DNA from: UBA12170 sp964293475
GTDB taxonomy: Bacteria; Bacteroidota; Bacteroidia; Bacteroidales; UBA12170
Direction: 5' to 3'
Length of the DNA stretch: 64,000 bases
NCBI GenBank assembly: GCA_964293475.1
Contig: CAXYYJ010000022.1
Span: 14,103-78,102 of the forward strand
The stretch's first letter is position 1. Every line of letters starts with the position of its first letter. Below, in pieces: positions 8,403 through 15,092 of this stretch. The notes beneath the pieces are model-generated. The model saw nothing but the letters and a program-made list of their open reading frames with translations. It searched no databases and was not told the DNA's origin. A program made the translations under genes and the position numbers.

Positions 8403-8972
8403 ATGGTATTACCTATTGTGGCCTATGGTCACCCAACATTAAAGAAGATGTCGAAGGACATTGAACAGGATTATCCGGGTTTGGAAAAACTCATAGAAGA
8501 TATGTTTGAAACCATGTATGCCACCAATGGCGTGGGATTGGCAGCTCCACAAATAAATAAAAACATTCGCTTGTTTGTGCTTGATGCCGAGCCTTTTAAA
8601 GAGGACCATCCAGATGCAGAAGGCCAGAAACGTGTTTTCATCAATCCCCTGATTCTTGAGGAAGAAGGCGAGGAGTGGAGCTATGAAGAAGGTTGTTTGA
8701 GTGTTCCTGATATTCATGAAGCCGTGCAGCGTAAACCACGCATTCGGGTTAGATATTTTAATGAAAAATGGGAGCTTCAGGATGAATGGTTCGATGGTAT
8801 TGTGGCGCGAATCATGCAGCATGAGTACGATCATATTGAAGGCAAGATATTTACAGAAAAGATAAACAACATGCGGAAGCTCATTATTAAGCGTAAGCTG
8901 TCCGATATTACCAACGGTAAAATTGATCTTAAGTATAAAATGATTTTTGCAAGTCAGAAAAAGACCAGCTAA
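8403..8972 (+). CDS. def: Peptide deformylase
   Basis: 189 residues. All three catalytic motifs are intact: GVGLAAPQI (motif I), EEGCLSVP (motif II, with the metal-binding Cys) and QHEYDHIEG (motif III, the HExxH metal site). The enzyme removes the formyl group from the N-terminal methionine of new proteins. It directly follows yqgF and is followed by a strong hairpin terminator. Confidence 0.97.
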   Translation: MVLPIVAYGHPTLKKMSKDIEQDYPGLEKLIEDMFETMYATNGVGLAAPQINKNIRLFVLDAEPFKEDHPDAEGQKRVFINPLILEEEGEEWSYEEGCLSVPDIHEAVQRKPRIRVRYFNEKWELQDEWFDGIVARIMQHEYDHIEGKIFTEKINNMRKLIIKRKLSDITNGKIDLKYKMIFASQKKTS

Positions 8973-8989
8973 ACATGACAGATTCAGGC

Positions 8990-9028
8990 AAAAAAAAACC
9001 GTAGCTCTATGAACTACGGTTTTTTTTG
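8990..9028. terminator. Bidirectional Rho-independent terminator between def and rnfA
   Basis: AACCGTAG and CTACGGTT form an eight-pair stem around a nine-base loop, flanked by A-runs on the left and eight T on the right. It can therefore end transcription from def (plus) and from the rnf operon (minus). Confidence 0.9.
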
Positions 9029-9040
9029 TTGGACTTTAGG

Positions 9041-9613
9041 CTAAACCATTCCGGAGAATCCCATAAAAGCCAAAGCCAGAATACCAGCTGTGAGTAAAGC
9101 TATCGGTACACCTTTCATTCCTTTTGGGGGCTCCATTAGCTCTAAATGCTCTCTTAATCCTGCAAACAAAACCATAGCCAGGCCAAAACCAATAGAGGTA
9201 GCTAATGCAAAAACAACACCCTGCATCAGGTTAAAGTCTTTTTGTATGGTAAGAATTGCAACCCCCAAAACAGCACAGTTGGTGGTGATTAAAGGAAGAA
9301 ATACCCCCAGGGCAGCGTATAAAGGAGGGCTTACTTTCTTTAATATAATTTCTACCATTTGCACTAGCGCAGCTATAATTAAAATAAAGGTTATAGTTTG
9401 AAGAAAACCAATGTTCAGAGGAACCAGAACATTATAGTTGATAATCCAGGTTACAATCGTGGCCAGAGTTATAACAAACATAACCGCTCCACTCATTCCC
9501 AGCGATGTGGAAAGTTTATTCGATACCCCCAGAAAGGGGCAAATGCCAAGAAATTGTGCCAATACTACATTATTGACAAAAATGGCTGATATTATTATGA
9601 GTATATATTCCAT
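9041..9613 (-). CDS. rnfA: Electron transport complex subunit RnfA
   Basis: 190 residues with six predicted membrane helices and family motifs such as FVNNVVLAQFLGICPFLGVS, LPLITTNCAVLGVA and LFAGLREHLEL. RnfA and RnfE are inverted-topology membrane homologues, shared with NqrE and NqrD, that bind an Fe-S cluster between them and form the ion path. It is the last gene of the rnfBCDGEA operon, 11 bases after rnfE, and is followed by the terminator at 8990-9028. Confidence 0.96.
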   Translation of the reverse strand: MEYILIIISAIFVNNVVLAQFLGICPFLGVSNKLSTSLGMSGAVMFVITLATIVTWIINYNVLVPLNIGFLQTITFILIIAALVQMVEIILKKVSPPLYAALGVFLPLITTNCAVLGVAILTIQKDFNLMQGVVFALATSIGFGLAMVLFAGLREHLELMEPPKGMKGVPIALLTAGILALAFMGFSGMV

Positions 9614-9624
9614 AACCTTAGAGA

Positions 9625-10209
9625 TTAAGCCTTTTTATTTATTTTGTTAACCACAGCAATTACATAAGCAAGTGCTATAAATGCACCAGGGGCAAGGATG
9701 AAAACTAAAATGGCATCAGCATCAATAAATTTGTAGTTGAACAAGGCGGCACTACCCAATATTTCTCTTATTCCTCCTAAAATCGTTAGTGCCATACTAA
9801 ATCCTAAGCCCATACCCAGTCCATCAACAATTGAAGATACCACCGTGTTTTTTGATGCAAAAGCTTCTGCACGACCCAAAACTATACAGTTGACCACAAT
9901 TAAAGGGATAAACAGGCCAAGCTGTGCATATAGAGCGGGAATATAGGCTTGCATAACCAATTCAACTATAGTTACAAAAGAAGCTATAATAACTATGAAT
10001 GCAGGAATTCTGACTTTGTCCGGTATAAAATTTTTAAGTAGACTAATCACCAAATTGGAGCCAACCAAAACAAATGTTGTTGCCAATCCCATCCCCAAAC
10101 CATTGATGGCCGAAGTTGTGACACCCAATGTTGGGCACATTCCTAAAAGAAGCACCAAAACAGGATTCTCTTTAATAAAACCTTTGGTAAAATTCTTTAA
10201 CTGACTCAT
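9625..10209 (-). CDS. rnfE: Electron transport complex subunit RnfE
   Basis: 194 residues, six membrane segments. It shows the RnfE/NqrD pattern: ENPVLVLLLGMCPTLGVT near residue 20, IPLIVVNCIVLGRAEAFAS, and GLGFSMALTILGGIREILG. It pairs with RnfA in the membrane core of the complex. Its start overlaps the rnfG stop at base 10209, consistent with translational coupling. Confidence 0.96.
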   Translation of the reverse strand: MSQLKNFTKGFIKENPVLVLLLGMCPTLGVTTSAINGLGMGLATTFVLVGSNLVISLLKNFIPDKVRIPAFIVIIASFVTIVELVMQAYIPALYAQLGLFIPLIVVNCIVLGRAEAFASKNTVVSSIVDGLGMGLGFSMALTILGGIREILGSAALFNYKFIDADAILVFILAPGAFIALAYVIAVVNKINKKA

Positions 10210-10796
10210 TATTTTTGTCCTCCTTTACTTTTAGAAAATGTGGCATAGGCACGTTGTGTTGCATCGCAAAAAGCTCTGGAACTGATAGTAGCCGCTGTAA
10301 TTGCATCCACTTGCCCTCCATCTTTCTTAACTTTAAGGGAAAAGTCTCCAGGGTTTTTATTCTCAAACTGATCCTTGAATTTTGGTTCAGCCATTTTGGT
10401 TCCAAGTCCTGGGGTTTCTTTGTGTTCAAGCACCGATATATTGTGAATGGTACCATCGGGTTTAAATCCGATCATGAGTTTAACGAGACCACTGAATCCC
10501 TTCAAAGTATAGGAATCCACAGCTGTTCCAACCCATAGACTGTCCTGATAAGCATCATAAAAAACCAACGAATCGGCAGGGCTTGTTCCATCAATGGACA
10601 TCACCTTGTAATTTGGCTTAAGTATATTAAATTCTGGCAGAACTTCCTTAATAGCGTTTTCAATTTTTTGTTTTTTGGCCAGCTCAATGGGCTCTTTGGT
10701 AATGGAATATACTGAACCTAATGCCAGTCCGGCTATGGCAGAAACAACAAACAATACCATGACCATGTTTACTAATGTCGACTCTTTTTTAGCCAT
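10209..10796 (-). CDS. rnfG: Electron transport complex subunit RnfG (covalent FMN)
   Basis: 195 residues: one N-terminal membrane anchor (about residues 10-30), then an extracytoplasmic FMN-binding domain. The flavinylation site is visible as D164-A-I-T-A-A-T170, fitting the ApbE target pattern with Thr170 as the likely covalent FMN carrier. The upstream ETPGLGTKM is also typical of RnfG. The gene overlaps rnfD by eight bases. The flavin transferase ApbE itself is not encoded in this window. Confidence 0.95.
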   Translation of the reverse strand: MAKKESTLVNMVMVLFVVSAIAGLALGSVYSITKEPIELAKKQKIENAIKEVLPEFNILKPNYKVMSIDGTSPADSLVFYDAYQDSLWVGTAVDSYTLKGFSGLVKLMIGFKPDGTIHNISVLEHKETPGLGTKMAEPKFKDQFENKNPGDFSLKVKKDGGQVDAITAATISSRAFCDATQRAYATFSKSKGGQK

Positions 10797-11793
10797 TTTT
10801 CACCTCCTTCCCAAATCTGGTGGGTTTAAAAGCATTATTTAATAGAGGTACTGTTGCATTCATGATGAGAATGGCAAATGAAACCCCTTCGGGATAAGCT
10901 CCCCAGATTCGTATAATGATGGTTAGCAATCCGATACCTACCCCAAAAACCAGTTGGCCATTTCTTGTCATGGGAGAAGAAACCATATCAGTTGCCATAA
11001 AAATTGCTCCCAGAAGCATTCCTCCTGTGAGTATATGAAATAAAGGATTTGCGTATTGTTCAGGATTTATAAGCCAAAAGATTCCGCTAAAAATTGCGGA
11101 TGTTAGCAGTATGCTTACAGGAATTTCCCAGGTAATAATTTTCTTCCACAACATGTAAATACCACCAAGTATAAGTGCAATAGCGGAAACTTCGCCGAGA
11201 CTACCACCCATATTTCCCATTAATAAATGATTAATATCTGGCATTTCGGGCGAATTAAGAATCTCACTAACTGTTTTTCCCGCACCCAGTCCTTCTTTTA
11301 ACAGACCCAGAGCAGTTGGGCCTGTAACCGCATCGGCAAGACCATCAAAAATTGGTTTTGGGGTGGGCCAGCTCGTCATTTGAACGGGGAAAGAGATTAG
11401 CATAAAAACCCTGCCCACCAATGCCGGATTAAAGGGGTTCTTACCAAGACCTCCATAACTCATTTTTCCCATACCAATGGCAACCAGTGAACCGATTACA
11501 ATAATCCACCAGGGCAAATTACTGGGGACGTTGAAGGCTAATAATAAACCTGTTATAGCGCCCGAACCATCGGATATGGTTTCAGGTCCTTTAATAAGAT
11601 ACTTTTGTATGGCCCATTCAAAGAAGAGTGATGCTGCTACAGCCAGAAATATGACTCGTAAGGCATCAATCCCAAAGAAGTATATGGAAACCAGCATGGC
11701 TGGAATCAATGCATATACCACCCCCCACATTATTTTTTTTGTGGAGTTGTCGCCATGAACATGGGGTGATGCCGCAATTGTTAATAAACTCAT
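10789..11793 (-). CDS. rnfD: Electron transport complex subunit RnfD (covalent FMN)
   Basis: 334 residues with about nine to ten membrane helices. Family features are SPHVHGDNSTKKIM at the N terminus, GKNPFNPALVGR near residue 120, ATDMVSSPMTRNGQ and YPEGVSFAILIMNATVPLL near the C terminus. The flavinylation motif reads D154-A-V-T-G-P-T160, with Pro in place of the usual Ala before the acceptor Thr. RnfD forms the membrane scaffold and works with RnfG in electron transfer and ion pumping. The gene overlaps rnfG by eight bases; rnfC ends 23 bases upstream. Confidence 0.96.
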   Translation of the reverse strand: MSLLTIAASPHVHGDNSTKKIMWGVVYALIPAMLVSIYFFGIDALRVIFLAVAASLFFEWAIQKYLIKGPETISDGSGAITGLLLAFNVPSNLPWWIIVIGSLVAIGMGKMSYGGLGKNPFNPALVGRVFMLISFPVQMTSWPTPKPIFDGLADAVTGPTALGLLKEGLGAGKTVSEILNSPEMPDINHLLMGNMGGSLGEVSAIALILGGIYMLWKKIITWEIPVSILLTSAIFSGIFWLINPEQYANPLFHILTGGMLLGAIFMATDMVSSPMTRNGQLVFGVGIGLLTIIIRIWGAYPEGVSFAILIMNATVPLLNNAFKPTRFGKEVKNG

Positions 11794-11816
11794 CGTTTGG
11801 TCTTATTTTATTATTT

Positions 11817-13148
11817 TTATTTCTTGCTTCTGTTTCTAATTATTTGACCCACCTGGTTTTTGCCGTAACGGATATAGTCGAGCAAAGGAATGTTAGCGGG
11901 ACAAGTATAGGAGCATGAGCCACATTCAATGCAGTCCATCACTCTTTCTTTTTCAACCCGGTCGAATAGTTTTAGTTTGCTGGTTTTTGTGAGCAGAACA
12001 GGTTCCAGACCCATGGGGCAAGCCTGAACGCATTTGGCGCAGCGAATGCAATTCGATTCGGTATGACGGTGTGATTGGTCATCGGGCATTAAAAGTATTC
12101 CTGAAGTTCCTTTTACAACAGGTATATCAGCGCTAAGAAGTGCTTTCCCCATCATAGGCCCGCCATTGATTATTTTTCCTGTATCTTCAGGTAATCCACC
12201 GGCGGCTTCAATAAGTTCCCTTACAGGAGTACCAATCCGAACCAGAAAGTTAGATGGATTCTTAACAGATGACCCAGTTACGGTGACAACCCTTTCGAAC
12301 AGTGGTTTGTTTTTTTGAACTGCTTCGTACACAGCCACTGCAGTACCCACATTGTTCACCACACAACCCACTTCTATGGGTAATTTACCAGATGGAACTT
12401 CGCGGCCGGTAAGCGCCTGAATCAGTTGCTTTTCGCCACCTTGTGGATATTGTACTTTGAGTGGATGAACAGAAATGCCATTGAACTTTTTGCACAGTTT
12501 ATCCAAAGCATCTATAGCATCTGGTTTGTTGTTTTCAATGCCAATCATAGCTTTCTGAACTTGTAATCCTTTCATAAGAATTGAAACGCCAACAAGCATC
12601 TCTTCTCCACGTTCCAACATAATCCGGTGGTCGGAGGTTAGATAGGGTTCACATTCTACACCATTAATTATTAATGTATCCACTCTTTTTCCCTCCGGAA
12701 CCATGAGCTTCACAAACGATGGGAAAGTTGCTCCTCCAAGTCCAACAACGCCCATCTCATTGATTTTATCAATAATTTCCTTGCTGGTAAGTTTAATATC
12801 GTGGATTATTTCCTTGCTGGTATTAATACTCTCCATCCATTCATCGCCTTCTACTGCAATAATAATAGATGGCTTTCGGTAACCACTGGAGTCGTATACA
12901 TCGTCAATTTTCAATACCTTCCCAGAAACAGAGGAATGAATATTGGCAGAAATAAATCCTGCTGATTTGGCTATGAGTTGTCCCACTTTAACCACATCGC
13001 CTTTGTTAACAATTGGTGTTGACGGAGCTCCTAAATGTTGCCCCAGCGTTATGTTTACCTGCTTGGGCAAGGGTAGGGGCGCTATGGCCGCGTGAGCCGA
13101 AAGCTTGTTTTCCGGAGGATGAACTCCACCTAATTTAAAGGTTTTCAT
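11817..13148 (-). CDS. rnfC: Electron transport complex subunit RnfC (NAD-side)
   Basis: 443 residues. RnfC carries the NAD(H) and FMN site of the complex at the cytoplasmic face. Features: N-terminal barrel-sandwich domain with GGVHPPENKL, the Complex I 51-kDa-like domain with GLGGATFPS and INGVECEPYL, GGPMMGKAL, then two [4Fe-4S] motifs CIRCAKCVQACP and CIECGSCSYTCP near residues 365-415. No long C-terminal repeat extension of the enterobacterial type is present. It lies 36 bases downstream of rnfB. Confidence 0.96.
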   Translation of the reverse strand: MKTFKLGGVHPPENKLSAHAAIAPLPLPKQVNITLGQHLGAPSTPIVNKGDVVKVGQLIAKSAGFISANIHSSVSGKVLKIDDVYDSSGYRKPSIIIAVEGDEWMESINTSKEIIHDIKLTSKEIIDKINEMGVVGLGGATFPSFVKLMVPEGKRVDTLIINGVECEPYLTSDHRIMLERGEEMLVGVSILMKGLQVQKAMIGIENNKPDAIDALDKLCKKFNGISVHPLKVQYPQGGEKQLIQALTGREVPSGKLPIEVGCVVNNVGTAVAVYEAVQKNKPLFERVVTVTGSSVKNPSNFLVRIGTPVRELIEAAGGLPEDTGKIINGGPMMGKALLSADIPVVKGTSGILLMPDDQSHRHTESNCIRCAKCVQACPMGLEPVLLTKTSKLKLFDRVEKERVMDCIECGSCSYTCPANIPLLDYIRYGKNQVGQIIRNRSKK

Positions 13149-13184
13149 TGAATGTCTCCTTTTTATTTTGTTTTCGCTTTTCGA

Positions 13185-14198
13185 TTAAATTTTAGCAGAT
13201 TCGTCCGAATTCTCAACTTTTTTAGAATTAGGACTAATTTCTTTTTCAGGGGCTTGTGACACCATATTTTTCTCAGGGGTCACAATTATAGTAGCCTTTG
13301 GTTTGGCTGGTTTCTCATTATCCGCTGGTTGAGTGGCTTTTTCAGTATTATCTTCGGTTTTCTTCAATTTCTTTAATGGGAAATTGATTTCGTGTATGGC
13401 ATGAGTTGGGCAAACAGGTTCACATTTGCGGCAAAGTTTACATTTAGTATAATCGATGTAGGCGCGGTTATTTTTCATTTCAATGGCGTCGAAAGGACAA
13501 GCTTTAAAGCACAAAGAACACCCTATGCAAGCCACTTCACAGTTTTTCCTGGATACAGCGCCTTTCTCTTCGTTGACGCAAGCCACAAAAATTCTCAATT
13601 CTTTTTTCCCAACATTTCTCAACTCAATAATGTCTTTCGGGCAGGCAACAACACAGGCATTACAAGCCACACATTTATTGTTTACCTCGGGAAGCATGGT
13701 TTCGGGATTAATCTGAATAGCATCGAAATCGCAAGCTGCAACGCAGTCGCCAAGGCCTAAGCAGCCAAAAGAGCAACCTCCTTCGCCAGAATAAAGTGTT
13801 GCAGCAGCAGCACAATTGCTGATTCCTTCGTATTTTACTTTTGATGGTGAGTTAACAACAGAACCATTGCAACGAACCACAGCAATTTGGGGTTCAAGTA
13901 TTTGAGCTTCAAGGCCGAGTACCTTACCTACTTGTTGCATCACATCGATACCCCCTACAGGGCAATTAAAACCCTCCATGCTCCCGGCCTTAACTATAGC
14001 ATCGGCAAATGCCCGGCAGCCGGCATAACCGCATCCACCGCAATTAGCACTGGGAAGTACAGATTCCACCTCATCAATTCGGGGGTCTTCGTAAACTTTG
14101 AATTTTTGGGCGATAAAAAAAAGGACGACAGCTGAGAGAATTGCCAGAACTCCAAGAGATCCAACGGCATAGATAATAACTTCGCTCACGATATACAA
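13185..14198 (-). CDS. rnfB: Electron transport complex subunit RnfB (ferredoxin-side, multi-cluster)
   Basis: 337 residues. An N-terminal membrane helix (about 5-28) is followed by the RnfB cluster CGGCGYAGC with a distant fourth Cys in NCPVGG. Then come further ferredoxin-like cysteine sets: CSFGCLGLGDCVAAC, CVACNACVVACP, CIGCSLCFKACP and CKLCRKCEPVCP. That allows about five [4Fe-4S] clusters, more like the long RnfB of acetogens than the short proteobacterial form. The last 60 residues are a Lys/Glu/Pro-rich tail. RnfB takes electrons from reduced ferredoxin. It is the first gene of the operon, as in clusters beginning rnfB-rnfC. Confidence 0.95.
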   Translation of the reverse strand: MYIVSEVIIYAVGSLGVLAILSAVVLFFIAQKFKVYEDPRIDEVESVLPSANCGGCGYAGCRAFADAIVKAGSMEGFNCPVGGIDVMQQVGKVLGLEAQILEPQIAVVRCNGSVVNSPSKVKYEGISNCAAAATLYSGEGGCSFGCLGLGDCVAACDFDAIQINPETMLPEVNNKCVACNACVVACPKDIIELRNVGKKELRIFVACVNEEKGAVSRKNCEVACIGCSLCFKACPFDAIEMKNNRAYIDYTKCKLCRKCEPVCPTHAIHEINFPLKKLKKTEDNTEKATQPADNEKPAKPKATIIVTPEKNMVSQAPEKEISPNSKKVENSDESAKI

Positions 14199-14365
14199 TT
14201 TTGGTTGTTATTTTTTATATTGCTCTTTATCTATCGACTGGAATGGAGAATTTAAGGCTGATAATGTACTGATTTCTAATACTCAAACGATTCTTAACTA
14301 CCAAATAATCATAACATCATTCATTCTTTTAACCATTCATTTTAACGAAGGATAAAATTGCGCTA

Positions 14366-14400
14366 CAAAAATAGGAACTAAAATAGTATTAACACTCAAA
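14366..14400 (-). promoter_or_regulatory. Candidate rnf operon promoter
   Basis: In minus orientation TATTTTTG (14373-14366) fits the -7 consensus TAnnTTTG. A TTTG at 14400-14397 could be the -33 element, although the 23-base spacing is longer than the 18 seen elsewhere in the window. It is the only full -7 match in the spacer. Confidence 0.45.
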
Positions 14401-14424
14401 CCTATGACTGGGGCTGGGTTTGTG

Positions 14425-14445
14425 CAATTGAATGACATTCAATTG
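14425..14445. promoter_or_regulatory. Perfect palindrome upstream of the rnf promoter (putative operator)
   Basis: CAATTGAATG, one central A, then CATTCAATTG: two ten-base arms with no mismatch. It lies about 25 bases upstream of the proposed -33 element, centred near -75 of the proposed start, a typical place for a dimeric activator. There is no T-run, so it is not a terminator. Confidence 0.5.
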
Positions 14446-14699
14446 ATTAAAAAATGTGTAAAAATTTTGTTAAATTTGGCAGTTGGTAATAGATTGTAAA
14501 TCAAATCACTGAATGTCAGTTTAGACGCTTTCTAAATTTGATTCTAAATTACAAGGGAAACATGGCGATAATATGTAATATGCTGATGGTAAGTAAATTA
14601 TGAATTCAAAACTGTTTAATTGATAAACAACAGATGAAATTGCTTAATTTATTGTTATTCGTCAAGCTTGTGAATTGAACTAACTCTAAAGGCTTAGAA

Positions 14700-15068
14700 C
14701 TACATGTTCAGGAGTTTTTCAATCCCAGCCAGAATTTCTTTATTCTCGAAGGGCTTCTCAAATATCATATTAGCGCCTAGCAACTTAGCTGATCTTAAAT
14801 TATCAACAGCGTTGGTTCTGCCTCCCCCCGAAATTGCTATTATTTTAATAGCTTTATTCATTTTTTTAAGTTCCAGGATAGTTTCTATACCCTCTTTATC
14901 GGGCATTATTATATCCGTGATCACCAAATCGGGAGAATGTTCAATAAAAAGGGATTTGGCATAGCGACCATCACTTGTTTCAATGACGTGGTAATTGTTT
15001 CTTGTTAACAATTCGGCAAACATTTCTCTAAAATGCTCGTCATCATCGATTAATAATATTTTATTCAT
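14700..15068 (-). CDS. Stand-alone response regulator receiver protein
   Basis: 122 residues, a CheY-like receiver with no output domain. The acidic pocket is D8-D9-D10, the phospho-acceptor D52 (LVITDIIMP), S80 and K105 (FEKPFEN); the segment around S80 is an unusual SGGGR. It follows the sensor kinase gene by 24 bases and is presumably phosphorylated by it. With no DNA-binding domain it must act through protein contacts or a phosphorelay. Confidence 0.92.
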   Translation of the reverse strand: MNKILLIDDDEHFREMFAELLTRNNYHVIETSDGRYAKSLFIEHSPDLVITDIIMPDKEGIETILELKKMNKAIKIIAISGGGRTNAVDNLRSAKLLGANMIFEKPFENKEILAGIEKLLNM

Positions 15069-15092
15069 TTCAAATTTGTTTTACGAAATAGT

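Larger units (their letters stand above)
14199..14699. other. 500-bp spacer between rnfB and the receiver gene
   Basis: No credible reading frame is present. It contains a single match to the -7 promoter consensus in the minus direction (14366-14373) and a perfect palindrome (14425-14445). The roughly 165 bases from the predicted start to rnfB form a long leader; I see no recognised riboswitch or attenuator in it. The rest is AT-rich and featureless. Confidence 0.7.

Noticed and set aside
9041..14198. Na+-translocating NADH:quinone reductase (Nqr) instead of Rnf
   Set aside because: An RnfB ferredoxin-type subunit and a two-cluster RnfC are present and there is no NqrF, so the operon is Rnf.
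14199..14360. Riboswitch or attenuator in the long rnf leader
   Set aside because: No conserved aptamer core or terminator hairpin recognised in the sequence.
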